Source: Chitinophagaceae bacterium (lineage in GTDB: Bacteria > Bacteroidota > Bacteroidia > Chitinophagales > Chitinophagaceae). From it: a DNA stretch of 62,974 nt. How positions within the stretch are numbered: the stretch's first letter is position 1; every line of letters starts with the position of its first letter. A program made the position numbers and the translations under genes. The stretch lies in the NCBI GenBank assembly GCA_013696395.1, contig JACCYQ010000067.1, positions 1 through 62,974 of the forward strand, given 5' to 3'. Below are positions 9,658 through 19,841 of this stretch, one piece after another. The notes beneath the pieces are model-generated. The model was not told the DNA's origin, did not search any database, and was given only the letters and a program-made list of their open reading frames with translations.

Positions 9658-9792
9658 AATCCCTTAGCATTTACAAATATTATACCTTAAAAGGATAAGG
9701 CAAATACTGAACCCCCATATTTATCCGTTATAGGTTAGTCCCCGCAATTTTTTAAAATAAATTGTAGTTTAGCCTAAATTATAATCTGTAAT

Positions 9793-11139
9793 ATGAAGCG
9801 TAATCTTATCCTCTTTCTTGGTTTTATTACCATTTTTGGTTTTATTTCTTGCCAGAAAGAATATAGTGCGGAAATAAACGATACTCCTGCCAATGGATCC
9901 CTGCAGAGTGATCTTAACAAAGAATGCCTTCCCAAAACTATTGGAGGAACTTTTATAGCTTCTAAGATGCTGGATAACAATAATTATATTGACGTTCAGA
10001 TTAATGTAACTAATCCAGGAGCCTTTACTATTGCTACAGATACGCTGAATGGTTATGCCTTTAAAACATCCGGAGTTTTTACTGATGCTGGATTAAAAAC
10101 CGTACGATTATTAGGAAGTGGAACTCCATTATCAGCCGGCAATAATTTGTTCGTCGTAAGTTTTGATACCAGTTTTTGCCTGGTGCAGATTGTTGTATTA
10201 CCGGCAGGTGCTGGTGGGCCAGCTAATTTCACACTGCAAAGTTCAGGTGCTGACTGTTTGAATTATTCTGTGGCTGGCAATTATATAAAGGATGTTACGC
10301 TGACACCTGCTAACACCGTATCTATTGGTGTTAACGTTACTACTATCGGAACTTATAACATATCTGCAGCACCGGTAAATGGAATGACCTTTTCAGGTTC
10401 AGGCACATTAAGTAGTACAGGTCCTCAAACTATCATACTAACTGCTTCTGGTAAACCTATTTCAGAAGAGACTTCCACAATTACAATAACAGCCGGCAGT
10501 AGTACCTGCTCCTTTAATGTTGTAGTAACAGCCACTTCAATTGCAGCTGATTATTACCCCCGAACTGCTAACAGTAACTGGAGTTATGAATTTGATGGAA
10601 ATGCGAACGATTCAATTTTGAGATTAGTAACTCCGCTGACACACAGTGCTTTTGGAAATTCCTGGAATATTTTTGCGGAAACCCCGGATGCAACTTTAGG
10701 TCTTGATTCTTCAGGATATTATCGCCGGGATGGTAATGATTATTTGGAATTCATTGATTTCGGAAGTTTTTTTAGCCTTGATGATGAATACTGGACAGAA
10801 TATATATTCTTAAAAGATAACCAGGCTGTTGGTTCAAACTGGACATCGCCATCTATTACCGGAACTTCGAATAGTGTTTCGGTAACTGTAAGGATAAAGG
10901 CGACTGTACTTCAAAAAGATGCGGCTATTACTGTTAAAGGAACATCTTATCCTAATACTATTGTTATTGAAGAACGGGTTGAACAATTTGCAGCTAATAC
11001 CTGGACCGATATATCCTCATTCGTAGGTTATTTCAAAACCTATTATTCCCGGAATATAGGAATGATTAAAAAGGAATATATGGGGACCACGGGCCAAACG
11101 GAAAGCTCAATGGAATTGCGTCGTCATCAGGTTTTTTAA
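9793..11139 (+). CDS. Large lipoprotein with two Ig-like repeats
   Basis: The 448-residue protein carries a lipobox signal (GFISC, Cys at about 20). Two homologous beta-rich repeats follow, at about 65-145 and 165-250. Each runs from a V-N-V-T segment through a Gly-rich strand to a Cys-containing closing strand that ends in VVV, so they look like tandem Ig-like domains. The C-terminal 190 residues form a distinct module with Tyr/Trp-rich strands (YYPRTANSNWSYEF). It is probably a surface-anchored protein of unknown binding role. It reads alone on the plus strand between two minus-strand genes. Confidence 0.7.
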   Translation: MKRNLILFLGFITIFGFISCQKEYSAEINDTPANGSLQSDLNKECLPKTIGGTFIASKMLDNNNYIDVQINVTNPGAFTIATDTLNGYAFKTSGVFTDAGLKTVRLLGSGTPLSAGNNLFVVSFDTSFCLVQIVVLPAGAGGPANFTLQSSGADCLNYSVAGNYIKDVTLTPANTVSIGVNVTTIGTYNISAAPVNGMTFSGSGTLSSTGPQTIILTASGKPISEETSTITITAGSSTCSFNVVVTATSIAADYYPRTANSNWSYEFDGNANDSILRLVTPLTHSAFGNSWNIFAETPDATLGLDSSGYYRRDGNDYLEFIDFGSFFSLDDEYWTEYIFLKDNQAVGSNWTSPSITGTSNSVSVTVRIKATVLQKDAAITVKGTSYPNTIVIEERVEQFAANTWTDISSFVGYFKTYYSRNIGMIKKEYMGTTGQTESSMELRRHQVF

Positions 11140-11157
11140 CCGGAATTAATCGTTTTA

Positions 11158-12606
11158 TCAGAAGGCTTTCTTTTCACCAGATTTAAGGGGTGGTAAAACA
11201 AAATCGTCCAGCGCACTTATTTGAGCAATCATCTTTTCAATATCTTCAATTTTCCTGGGAGAATAAATGGAAAGCAATTCATAATCGTTTTTCCGGATTA
11301 ACACATCATCTTCAATTCTAACAGCAATACCCCACCATTTTTTATCACAATCGCTATCTGAGGGTATATAAATGCCTGGTTCAATGGTAATCACCATTCC
11401 TTGCTTCATTGTTTTGGAGAAATTCCGGTCATGCACATCAAGCCCGATATGATGTAACAGACCATGGGGATAGTATTTGCTAACATCTTCCTTATTCTTA
11501 ATGATATTTAATTTCAATAATCCATCAGCTATCACTTCTTTTGCTGCATCGCTGGCCTCGGAAAAGCTTGCCCCATCTTTAAGAATTTCAAATGCAGCTT
11601 CCTGTGCATTATAGACTAATTGATAAATTGCTCTTTCCTCAGCTGAAAATGTTCCATTAGCAGGGATGGTTCTGGTTACATCTGCTGTATATCCATGGTA
11701 TTGTGCGCCCACATCCATCAGGATCAAGTCATTCCCAACCCGGGTTCTTGTATTTTCCATATAATGCAGGATACAGCCATTTTCTCCGGAACCTACAATA
11801 GATCCATAACCCACTGCTTCAGCACCATATTTTTTATGGACAAATTCATGCAACCCCTGTATTTCCAATTCAGACATTCCGGGCTTTACAGCTTTCATCA
11901 CTTCATTTTGCCCCATGCAACTTATCTCTACCGCTTTGCGGATCAGAACCAGTTCCTCCGGTGTTTTTATTTCTCTTAATTGCCCTGTTAAATGGAAAAA
12001 CAAATTTTTATCAAATTGCTTATGATCCGTTTCTTTATAGTTCGATTTAGTTTTAAATTGTTGGATGAGGTCAAAGAGGTCGGCTTTATCCCAACGGGAA
12101 TCAGCCACATCATCAGGAAATCCAGGAGTTACTACTTTCTTTATAGCTGAAAAATTAATGGGGAAATCTGCAAATTCCTCTCCTGTATAAACGTTTTGTA
12201 TACCCAATTGTTTTCTTACTCCTTCAGCACCTAATCTTCTGCCCGTCCATCTTTCAGCCTGTTCATTTCTTTCCTGTACAAAAAACAATTCTTTATAGTT
12301 ATCACCGGTAGTTGAAGTTTGACTTTCTTTAAAAATTAATAAAACTGCATGTGGTTCCCTATACCCTGTAAAATAATACATGTCCGGATTAGCATGATAA
12401 ATATAGTCCACATCATTACTGAATTTTCTGACAGGGTAGGAAAAAATTACGGCTACAGATTGTTCAGGCAAAAGTTCCCTTAAGGCTTGCCGCCGGCTTT
12501 CATGAAACGCAGGACTTAAATAATCGGTAGGTAAGTCTGTCTGTGCAGTAATGTATTGGAAAACGCATAAAAAAAACAGCAGCAAAGAAAAGGTTTGTCT
12601 TTTCAT
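11158..12606 (-). CDS. pepP: Exported Xaa-Pro aminopeptidase (M24 family)
   Basis: The 482-residue protein has an N-terminal signal peptide (cleavage near residue 21, TAQ). The aminopeptidase P N-terminal domain follows (DVDYIYHANPDMYYFTGY at 65-83), then the M24 pita-bread domain. The metal ligands appear in order in LMDVGAQYHGYTADVTR (two Asp), HGLLHHIGLDVHD (His), TIEPGIYI (Glu) and VRIEDD (Glu). It removes the first residue from peptides with proline in position two, using two metal ions. E. coli PepP is cytoplasmic, so the signal peptide suggests a periplasmic version, a form also seen elsewhere in Bacteroidota. The symbol is by homology. Confidence 0.88.
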   Translation of the reverse strand: MKRQTFSLLLFFLCVFQYITAQTDLPTDYLSPAFHESRRQALRELLPEQSVAVIFSYPVRKFSNDVDYIYHANPDMYYFTGYREPHAVLLIFKESQTSTTGDNYKELFFVQERNEQAERWTGRRLGAEGVRKQLGIQNVYTGEEFADFPINFSAIKKVVTPGFPDDVADSRWDKADLFDLIQQFKTKSNYKETDHKQFDKNLFFHLTGQLREIKTPEELVLIRKAVEISCMGQNEVMKAVKPGMSELEIQGLHEFVHKKYGAEAVGYGSIVGSGENGCILHYMENTRTRVGNDLILMDVGAQYHGYTADVTRTIPANGTFSAEERAIYQLVYNAQEAAFEILKDGASFSEASDAAKEVIADGLLKLNIIKNKEDVSKYYPHGLLHHIGLDVHDRNFSKTMKQGMVITIEPGIYIPSDSDCDKKWWGIAVRIEDDVLIRKNDYELLSIYSPRKIEDIEKMIAQISALDDFVLPPLKSGEKKAF

Positions 12607-12683
12607 AAAAAAATGGTTGAAGTATTTTAAAAATAAAACATTTCAACCATCCATTAATTAAAAATTATAAGCGGCGCACTTAT

Positions 12684-12947
12684 TTACTCTTCATCCTCTT
12701 CATAATAAGCATCCTCACTGTTATATTGTTTTTCCCAAGCCCTAACTGCATCATCTGTCAGGCATTCAACAATATCTATAATGCCATCCGTTTTTTTCTT
12801 CCATTCACTTGCAAGAGTATCCTCATACCGAAGTATATACATACAATGGTCCGATTCCGTAGCAACTTTAATTAAAGTAAGTGGAGAATCTTTTTTTTCC
12901 TGCACCAGGTAATAACAGCCAATTTCAAGTAACCCATACGAAAACAT
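12684..12947 (-). CDS. Small acidic conserved protein of unknown function
   Basis: The 87-residue soluble protein has no signal peptide and ends in a run of Glu/Asp/Tyr. I do not recognise its family. A strong Shine-Dalgarno sequence, AGGAGGA at 12951-12957, stands 3 bases before the start codon, which is unusual in this phylum and firmly sets the start. Its neighbour downstream is the exported aminopeptidase on the same strand (77-base gap). Confidence 0.6.
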   Translation of the reverse strand: MFSYGLLEIGCYYLVQEKKDSPLTLIKVATESDHCMYILRYEDTLASEWKKKTDGIIDIVECLTDDAVRAWEKQYNSEDAYYEEDEE

Positions 12948-13318
12948 ACGTCCTCCTTTTTTGGTGGTTTAAAAGATAAATCAGAATTTAATGAGCCGCA
13001 ATTGGCCGGGTATTGAAGAATTTAATGAAGCACCCTTAAAGGAATGGTTAGTAGATCTTCAAGGGTGGGTTAGAATTCAAAATTAAGGATATTCACAGCA
13101 GGGAAGAAACCTTTTGAATAATTAATGAAAAATTTAGTGTTTACTATTGAAAATCAAGTAATTATGTAGATAAAGGCATTTTATGCTTAAGATTAAATAA
13201 TCTGAATCAAGGGGAATTCAATTATTACCTATTAGATCTTAAGTTCAATCAATGACTCGATTTAATAAAATTCATAAAAAAAAGCTGCCCGTGGGACAGC
13301 TTTTAGTAGCCGATTTTA
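12948..13318. other. Gene-poor interval
   Basis: The interval contains the Shine-Dalgarno of the upstream minus gene at its left edge and a terminator at its right edge. A 31-codon plus-strand frame at 12991-13086 has protein-like composition (starts MSRNWPGIEEF) but no ribosome site or homology I recognise; it may be a gene remnant. CACCCTT (13031 region) and AAGGGTG (13062 region) form a weak inverted repeat. Nothing else stands out. Confidence 0.4.
13276..13304 (-). terminator. Rho-independent terminator of the small Lys-rich protein gene
   Basis: On the minus strand the stem AAAAGCTG-CCC / GGG-CAGCTTTT (one bulged base) runs into eight T residues. It lies 15 bases past the stop of the gene at 13319. 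Confidence 0.8.
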
Positions 13319-13486
13319 CTAGCTGTAATAGCATTGTTTTTTTTTAGTTGCCTTCTTCATTTCTTTCTGTTCCTTTTCAATCTTGATTTCTTTTTTCTCT
13401 TTTTTCGTTTCTGTATTTCTCAAACTAGCAAATGCAACTGCTGCCACACAGGCAATGAGTACCATGAAAATCAGTAACTTTTTCAT
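13319..13486 (-). CDS. Small exported Lys/Glu-rich protein
   Basis: Starting at MKKLLIF gives 55 residues: an N-terminal hydrophobic signal of about 20 residues, then a highly charged Lys/Glu tail with a terminal KKKQCYYS. A seven-residue longer start (13507) would put charged residues before the signal and is less likely. A clear terminator follows, which supports a real small transcript. Function unknown; the single Cys near the C-terminus is the only distinctive residue. Confidence 0.5.
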   Translation of the reverse strand: MKKLLIFMVLIACVAAVAFASLRNTETKKEKKEIKIEKEQKEMKKATKKKQCYYS

Positions 13487-13628
13487 ACGCAACGATTTTA
13501 TAATCAAAAGTTACATTGATTTTTTTATTGGTAGAAATAAAAATGACAAATGGTAATTTTAATCTGTTAGGTATTAATTTTCCACAGAGGTGAACAATTC
13601 AATCTCTTGAGGGCATGAGGCCTTTTGT

Positions 13629-13636
13629 TATATTTG
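13629..13636 (+). promoter_or_regulatory. Candidate -7 box (TATATTTG) for the parE operon
   Basis: TATATTTG fits TAnnTTTG and lies 63 bases before the parE start. CTTG at 13606-13609 is a weak possible -33 element. Confidence 0.45.
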
Positions 13637-13699
13637 CCCGGTTTGTATAATAAAAGAATTTGTAGCAAAAACCTATATAAATACATGGAGACCCTGTAG

Positions 13700-15619
13700 A
13701 TGGCAAAAGAAAAAGAACCGAGCATTTTTGAGTATAACGAAGCAAGTATAAAAAGCCTGGACTGGCGGGAACATATCCGCCTTCGGCCTGGGATGTATAT
13801 AGGTAAATTAGGCGATGGCAGTAGCCCCGATGATGGTATATATGTGTTGGTTAAAGAAGTGCTTGACAACTGTATTGATGAATATACAATGGGTTACGGA
13901 AAAACTATCGAGATAACAATTAAAGAAAAAATCGTTGAAATAAGAGATTATGGGCGTGGAATTCCATTAGGCAAAGTGGTAGATGTAGTAAGCAAAATTA
14001 ATACAGGAGCCAAGTACGATAGTAAAGCTTTTCAAAAAAGCGTTGGATTAAATGGTGTGGGAACCAAAGCAGTTAATGCATTAAGTAATTTCTTCAAGGT
14101 AACTGCATTTCGGGATGGGAAAGAAAAATCAGCTGAGTTTACTAAAGGTATATTGGTTAAAGAGTACAAGGAATCCAAAACTGGAGAAGGTAATGGCACT
14201 CATGTAACTTTTATTCCAGATGAAGGTGTTTTCAAAAATTTTCATTTTATTCCCGAATACCTGGAAAACCAGATCTGGAATTATTGTTTTCTGAATGCCG
14301 GTTTAAAAATTGTGTATAATGGAAAAAGTTTTATTAGCCGCAATGGGCTTTTAGATCTCATGCAGCGTAAAACCAATGAGGATGAGATCCGGTATCCGAT
14401 CATTCATTTAAAAGGAGATGATATTGAGATTGCGCTTACTCACACTAACGATTACGGTGAAGATATTTATAGTTTTGTAAATGGTCAGCATACAACGCAA
14501 GGGGGCACACACCAGCAGGCATTCAGGGAAGCATATGTAAAAACCATTCGTGAATATTTTAAGAAAGATTATGATGCATCTGATGTTCGTGCCAGTTTAG
14601 CAGCAGCCGTATCGGTAAGAGTGGTTGAACCTGTTTTTGAAAGCCAGACTAAAACCAAACTGGGATCCCAGTTTGTTGAAGAAGGCGGCAAAAGTGTGCG
14701 GCAGTTTATTGGAGATTTTTTGACAAAAGAACTCAATAATTACCTGCATAAAAATCCTGCTACGGCAGATGCATTAAAAAAACGTATTGAACAAAGTGAA
14801 AGAGAGCGTAAAGATTTGGCAGGTATAAAAAAGCTGGCCAATGAACGAGCCAAAAAAGCAAATCTTCATAACAAGAAATTAAGAGACTGCAGGATACATT
14901 TTAATGAAGAACCCCCTGCTAAGAATAAAGAGGAATTTTTTACCAAACAAAAGGAAAGCACCATTTTTATTACTGAAGGTGATTCGGCTAGTGGATCTAT
15001 CACAAAGGCCAGGAATGTGGAAACCCAGGCCGTTTTTAGCTTGCGTGGTAAACCATTGAATAGTTTTGGATTGACCAAAAAGGTGGTGTATGAAAATGAA
15101 GAATTTAATCTGCTGCAGCATGCATTGAATATTGAAGATGGATTGGAAGGTCTGCGATATAACAATATTGTAGTGGCAACTGATGCGGATGTGGATGGCA
15201 TGCATATCCGCTTATTGTTGATGACATTCTTCCTGCAATTTTTTCCGGACCTTGTGAAGAACGGACACGTTTACATTTTGGAAACGCCCTTGTTTCGGAT
15301 CCGCAATAAACAAGAAACGATTTATACATATAGTGCAGAAGAAAGGCTGGCTGCCATTAAAAAATTAGGCGCCAAACCGGAAATTACCCGGTTTAAAGGT
15401 TTAGGAGAAATCAGCCCGGATGAATTTGCACAATTCATAGGAGATGATATGCGTAAACAACCTGTGATAATGGAACAGCATACGCATATTCAGCAATTGC
15501 TGGAATATTATATGGGTAAGAATTCAATGGAAAGACAGGAATTTATAATCAGCAATCTGAAAGTAGAAAGCGATGAACCAATCAATGAAATAAGCGGCCA
15601 GAAAATAGCTGATGTTTAA
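13700..15619 (+). CDS. parE: DNA topoisomerase IV subunit B (ATPase)
   Basis: The 639-residue protein has the GHKL ATPase domain ([16 protein letters not shown] with the catalytic Glu and Asn, [21 protein letters not shown]). A transducer region follows, then a TOPRIM domain with TEGDSASGS and the metal-binding DADVDGMHI. The EGDSASGS variant and the presence of parC downstream favour topoisomerase IV over gyrase. With ParC it decatenates sister chromosomes, using ATP. It is the first gene of an apparent operon parE - DUF1835 - DUF4260 - remnant - parC. Confidence 0.93.
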   Translation: MAKEKEPSIFEYNEASIKSLDWREHIRLRPGMYIGKLGDGSSPDDGIYVLVKEVLDNCIDEYTMGYGKTIEITIKEKIVEIRDYGRGIPLGKVVDVVSKINTGAKYDSKAFQKSVGLNGVGTKAVNALSNFFKVTAFRDGKEKSAEFTKGILVKEYKESKTGEGNGTHVTFIPDEGVFKNFHFIPEYLENQIWNYCFLNAGLKIVYNGKSFISRNGLLDLMQRKTNEDEIRYPIIHLKGDDIEIALTHTNDYGEDIYSFVNGQHTTQGGTHQQAFREAYVKTIREYFKKDYDASDVRASLAAAVSVRVVEPVFESQTKTKLGSQFVEEGGKSVRQFIGDFLTKELNNYLHKNPATADALKKRIEQSERERKDLAGIKKLANERAKKANLHNKKLRDCRIHFNEEPPAKNKEEFFTKQKESTIFITEGDSASGSITKARNVETQAVFSLRGKPLNSFGLTKKVVYENEEFNLLQHALNIEDGLEGLRYNNIVVATDADVDGMHIRLLLMTFFLQFFPDLVKNGHVYILETPLFRIRNKQETIYTYSAEERLAAIKKLGAKPEITRFKGLGEISPDEFAQFIGDDMRKQPVIMEQHTHIQQLLEYYMGKNSMERQEFIISNLKVESDEPINEISGQKIADV

Positions 15620-15657
15620 TTTATAAAGAAGGTTTATAAAACATTTAGAAACATTAA

Positions 15658-16572
15658 ATGAAAATCGAAAATCAGATTCCGGAAGTGATACAAAAAGAAG
15701 CTTCAGTAAAAGATCTCATTCACATAATTTTCCAGGAGGCGGATAAAGCGGTCTTAAACACTGCAATGGAAATGGATGAAACCTTAATGGGTGAAGTTAT
15801 ATTGATCAGGGATGATTTTGCGGTAGGTCCGTTATCAGGCCTTGATGAAGATGAAGGTTGGCAACAAAGAGTAGAGTGGTGGAGAGGTTTGCTTGAAGGT
15901 TCACCATATGGAACCCAACTCGCTGGTAGTTTTGATGATCGCAATACCATTAAAGAATTCCGGGAAAAGTTAGATGCCAATGCTGATAAGGAAGCTTGGA
16001 TCTGGATGGGACAAAACCAACATGATGTGTGTGGATATTTTTGGTTGATGCGCCAGTTAAGTTCTTACCAAGGCCGGATCTTGGTTTTATACCTCAATAA
16101 TCTTCCATTCCTGAATGAGAAAGGCCAGTTGTATTATCCATCAACTATACATGACATTTTACCCAAAGAAATTCTGAAGGCCAAAAAATTATCACGCCCC
16201 ATTACCTTGAGTGAATTTGAAGTGGACCCTGATGAATGGAAAAGACTGGTAGAAGAAAATGGAGGTGTAAGGATTTTGGAAGGAGGAAAAAAGATTGCCA
16301 GTGAAAATGAATATTATTACGACAAAGAATTATTGAAGAATGCCGGTACCGAATGGCAGAAAGCCGGGAGATTGTTAACGAACACCCTTAACCGTATGAA
16401 AATTAAAACAGGTGATGTTTATATGATGTGGCGAATGAAAACCCTGGTATATAATGGACAGCTTGCAGCGATAGGAGATATTAATAAAAACTGGAAGGAT
16501 TTTGATGTAAAATTAGCCGGTGCTCTTGATAAAACAGAAACGGAATCTTCCGCTTCCGAAGAAAGTAATTGA
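15658..16572 (+). CDS. DUF1835-type protein
   Basis: The 304-residue soluble protein carries features of DUF1835: IHIIFQEADKAVL near residue 21 and the segment GEVILIRDDFAVGPL near 43, followed by an acidic-tryptophan region (DEGWQQRVEWW). The C-terminal third resembles the partner domain often annotated DUF3658. The biochemical role is unknown. It lies 38 bases after parE and 7 bases before the DUF4260 start, so it is probably co-transcribed with the topoisomerase IV genes; this may be shared expression rather than shared function. Confidence 0.72.
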   Translation: MKIENQIPEVIQKEASVKDLIHIIFQEADKAVLNTAMEMDETLMGEVILIRDDFAVGPLSGLDEDEGWQQRVEWWRGLLEGSPYGTQLAGSFDDRNTIKEFREKLDANADKEAWIWMGQNQHDVCGYFWLMRQLSSYQGRILVLYLNNLPFLNEKGQLYYPSTIHDILPKEILKAKKLSRPITLSEFEVDPDEWKRLVEENGGVRILEGGKKIASENEYYYDKELLKNAGTEWQKAGRLLTNTLNRMKIKTGDVYMMWRMKTLVYNGQLAAIGDINKNWKDFDVKLAGALDKTETESSASEESN

Positions 16573-16579
16573 AACTAAA

Positions 16580-16936
16580 ATGAAAAGCATACTTAAACTT
16601 GAAGAACTGGCGCTGTTTTGTATTAGTATATATGCACTTTATTATTACGATGCAGCCTGGTGGTATTATTTATTATTGTTTCTGGGACCTGATATCAGTA
16701 TGATTGGCTATGCATTTGGAAAAAAGGTAGGAGCTGCCTTATATAATTTGTTTCATCATAAAGCCCTGGCGGTTTTCTTTTTTTTATGGGGATTTATAAC
16801 AGGCATGCCTGCATTCATTTTAATGGGCATTATCATTTTTGGCCATGCCAGTATGGATAGGATTTTTGGTTACGGTTTAAAGTATGAAAAGGGGTTTCAA
16901 TTTACTCACCTGGGTGTTATCAATAAAAAAATGTAA
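16580..16936 (+). CDS. DUF4260-type small membrane protein
   Basis: Starting at ATG 16580 (MKSILKLEELALF) gives 118 residues. An earlier start at 16520 would overlap the upstream gene by 53 bases and add a charged tail before the first membrane helix, so it is less likely. Three to four hydrophobic helices are visible, with the family-type motif GPDISMIGYAFG and a conserved NLFHH. The function of DUF4260 proteins is unknown. The stop overlaps the next start (TAATG), indicating translational coupling to the remnant gene downstream. Confidence 0.75.
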   Translation: MKSILKLEELALFCISIYALYYYDAAWWYYLLLFLGPDISMIGYAFGKKVGAALYNLFHHKALAVFFFLWGFITGMPAFILMGIIIFGHASMDRIFGYGLKYEKGFQFTHLGVINKKM

Positions 16937-17313
16937 TGAAAAAGTATACTGTTTTTTTCTTCTTCTTGCTTGTATTTACCCTTCAACTTTCGGCACAGGA
17001 TTTCCTGGTAAAAGCAGACGAATATTTAAATGCATTAGCCAATCAGAAGAAATTTAATGGAGCAGTGTTAGTGGCAAAGGATAATAAAGTGCTATTTAAA
17101 AAAGGTTATGGTTATCGGGATTTCGACAAAAGGATAAACCATGATGCATATTCGATCTTCCAGATTGGTTCCGTCACCAAGCAATTTACTTCAGCCATTA
17201 TCATGCAATTGCAACAGGAAAAAAAATTAACCGTAAAAGATGAATTCGGAAAAGTAACCAGTTTGATATTACACCAGGGAGGACAAAAAATTCCAGGCAA
17301 AAAAATAAAATAA
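16936..17313 (+). pseudogene. 3'-truncated serine hydrolase (class C beta-lactamase fold) remnant
   Basis: The frame encodes 125 residues: a signal peptide (FTLQLSAQ near residue 21) and the start of a PF00144 domain (FNGAVLVAKDNKVLFKKGYG, then IGSVTKQFT with the SxxK nucleophile near residue 78). After about residue 105 the homology breaks into a short unrelated tail and a stop. The remaining 250-350 residues of the family, with the Tyr and KTG-like motifs, are missing. parC starts only 13 bases later, so this looks like a deletion joining the gene to parC. The start is coupled to the gene before it (TAATG), so a short secreted peptide could still be made. Confidence 0.72.
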
Positions 17314-17325
17314 GCAGGATAAAGA

Positions 17326-19839
17326 ATGGCAACATCCAAGACAAAATCATCAGATATATATAATAATGATTCAGGCGTTCATGGACAATATAAAACCTGG
17401 TTTCTGGATTATGCATCTTATGTTATTCTTGAAAGAGCGGTACCCGCTATTGAAGACGGTTTAAAACCTGTACAAAGACGTATTCTTCATGCTATGAAAG
17501 AAATGGATGATGGCCGTTTTAACAAAGTGGCAAACATCATCGGTCAGTCCATGCAATATCACCCGCATGGTGATGCCAGTATTGGCGATGCTATTGTTAA
17601 TATGGGGCAGAAAGATCTTCTTATTGAAACACAGGGAAATTGGGGAGATGTAAGAACCGGTGACGATGCTGCTGCTGCCCGTTACATCGAAGCTCGTTTG
17701 AGCAAATTTGCGTTAGACGTTGCATTCAATGCAAAGACAACGGAGTGGCAATTGAGTTATGATGGTCGAAAAAATGAGCCAGTAACCCTGCCCATGAAAT
17801 TTCCTTTATTACTGGCGCAAGGTGCAGAAGGAATTGCAGTTGGACTGTCAACCAAAATATTGCCCCATAATTTTTGCGAGATTATTGAAGCTTCAATTAA
17901 ATATTTAAGGGGGAAGAAGTTTGATCTATATCCTGATTTTTTAACGGGTGCCATGGTTGATGTAACTGATTACAACCAGGGTAAGCGTGGTGGCAAAATT
18001 AAAGTAAGAGCGCATATAGAGGAATTGGATAAGAAAACCTTATTGGTTAAAAGTGTTCCGTATGGAGTTACTACCACGCAATTGATGGACTCTATAGTAA
18101 AAGCCAATGACAATGGGAAAATCAAGATCAGGAAAGTTATTGACAATACCGCCGCAGAAGTTGAAATACAGATTGACCTGGCAACGGGCATTTCATCAGA
18201 TATAACTATTGATGCATTATATAAATTTACTGATTGCGAAGTTTCTATTTCACCTAATGCATGCGTTATCGTAAATAACAAGCCGCAGTTTTTAGGCATA
18301 CAGGACCTGTTGAAAATTTCCGTAGATCATACTAAAGATTTACTCCAAAAGGAACTGGAAATCAAATTGAGTGAACTGCTGGAAAAATGGCATTACACTT
18401 CACTTGAGAAAATATTTTTCGAGGAAAAAATATATAAAGAACTGGAGAAAAAGCATGCTACTTGGGATAAGGTAATTTTGGCCATTGACAAAGCATTTGT
18501 TCCATATAAAAAGAAATTAAAAAGAGATATTACCCGGGAAGACATTATCAAACTAACGGAGAAACCGGTACGAAGAATTTACAGACTGGATATAGATGAA
18601 TTAAACGCCCAGATAAAAAACCTGGAAGCGGATATGAAACAAGTTAAGCATGACTTAGCAAATCTGACAGATTTCGCTGTAGTCTATTTTGAAAACCTTT
18701 TGAAAAAATATGGTAAGGGCAGGGAAAGAAAAACTACGCTTAGTGTTTTTGAAATGATAGAAGCCAAGCAGGTCGCCATTGCCAACACACGACTTTATAT
18801 GAACCGTGAGGAAGGTTTTATTGGTACAAGCCTTAAAAAAGATGAATTTGTTTTTGAATGCTCTGACCTTGATGATATCATTGTTATCACCCGCCGGGGT
18901 ATCATGAAAGTGGTGAAAGTAACCGACAAATTATTTGTTGGAAAAAATATTGAGCATATCGCCATCTTTCAAAAAAATGATGAACGCACCACGTACAACG
19001 TAATTTATACAGATGGTAAAACTGGTGTAAGTTATGCAAAGCGTTTCAATGTAACTGGTATAACCAGGGATAAAGATTATGACCTTTCAAAAGGATCTGA
19101 TAAAAGCAAGCTTAATTATTTGTCTGTGAATCCCAATGGTGAAGCGGAAGTGGTTAAGATTGTACTGAGTCCGAATTGTTCCGCACGTATCAAAGAATTT
19201 GATTTTTATTTTGAAGAACTGGCTATCAAAGGCAGAAGCAGCATGGGTAATCAGGTTACTAAATATTCAATCCGTTCCGTAAAATTTAAAGAAGCTGGCA
19301 GAGCAACTCTGAGTGGAAGGAAATTATGGTTCGATGATAAGTTTGGTCGTTTAAATGCGGATGAAAAGGGCGTTTTGTTGGGCGGCTTTGAACCTGATGA
19401 TCGTATCCTGGTAATTTATTCGGATGGAAACTATGAGATCACTGACCAGGAAATGACGCAGCGTTTTGATAAGGAAAATATTTTATTGATTGAAAAATTT
19501 GATCCGGAAAAAACGGTAACAGCTATTTACCTGGATAATGAAAAAATGCAATACAATGTAAAAAGATTCAGGATTGAAACCACCAGTATCAGAAATAAAT
19601 TTTTCTTTATTAAGGAAGGGAAGAATAACAGGATTGAAGCTGTTACAACTGAAGAACAACCCATTTTGGCAGTGCAATCCGGCAAAGGATCTCAAATAAG
19701 AAGGGCAAAATTCAAAATTGAAAAAATGGTTGAAGTTATGGGATGGAAAGCAGTTGGAGCCAAATTAGTTGATTATTCTAAATCCGTGGAAATGCAATGG
19801 GAACCCAAAAAAACCAACCAACAACAGGAACTTTTTTAA
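17326..19839 (+). CDS. parC: DNA topoisomerase IV subunit A
   Basis: The 837-residue protein has the type IIA topoisomerase breakage-reunion domain: LEPVQRR-type motif (GLKPVQRRILHAM near 46), YHPHGDASIGDAIV in the quinolone-resistance region, and AAARYIEARLS holding the catalytic Tyr. A long coiled segment with EFLxL-type features and a C-terminal beta-pinwheel follow. Together with ParE it cleaves both strands of one duplex and passes another through. The separate location from gyrase and the pairing with parE in the same transcript support ParC. A minus-strand gene converges two bases after its stop. Confidence 0.93.
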   Translation: MATSKTKSSDIYNNDSGVHGQYKTWFLDYASYVILERAVPAIEDGLKPVQRRILHAMKEMDDGRFNKVANIIGQSMQYHPHGDASIGDAIVNMGQKDLLIETQGNWGDVRTGDDAAAARYIEARLSKFALDVAFNAKTTEWQLSYDGRKNEPVTLPMKFPLLLAQGAEGIAVGLSTKILPHNFCEIIEASIKYLRGKKFDLYPDFLTGAMVDVTDYNQGKRGGKIKVRAHIEELDKKTLLVKSVPYGVTTTQLMDSIVKANDNGKIKIRKVIDNTAAEVEIQIDLATGISSDITIDALYKFTDCEVSISPNACVIVNNKPQFLGIQDLLKISVDHTKDLLQKELEIKLSELLEKWHYTSLEKIFFEEKIYKELEKKHATWDKVILAIDKAFVPYKKKLKRDITREDIIKLTEKPVRRIYRLDIDELNAQIKNLEADMKQVKHDLANLTDFAVVYFENLLKKYGKGRERKTTLSVFEMIEAKQVAIANTRLYMNREEGFIGTSLKKDEFVFECSDLDDIIVITRRGIMKVVKVTDKLFVGKNIEHIAIFQKNDERTTYNVIYTDGKTGVSYAKRFNVTGITRDKDYDLSKGSDKSKLNYLSVNPNGEAEVVKIVLSPNCSARIKEFDFYFEELAIKGRSSMGNQVTKYSIRSVKFKEAGRATLSGRKLWFDDKFGRLNADEKGVLLGGFEPDDRILVIYSDGNYEITDQEMTQRFDKENILLIEKFDPEKTVTAIYLDNEKMQYNVKRFRIETTSIRNKFFFIKEGKNNRIEAVTTEEQPILAVQSGKGSQIRRAKFKIEKMVEVMGWKAVGAKLVDYSKSVEMQWEPKKTNQQQELF

Positions 19840-19841
19840 TA

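Noticed and set aside
12991-13086. 31-codon plus-strand small protein
   Set aside because: Composition looks protein-like, but there is no ribosome site or recognised relative; kept only as a remark in the interval entry.
14866-15205. Minus-strand frames inside parE
   Set aside because: Shadows of the well-supported parE frame with poor protein character; the same applies to opposite-strand frames in parC, sdhA and the 1162-residue gene.
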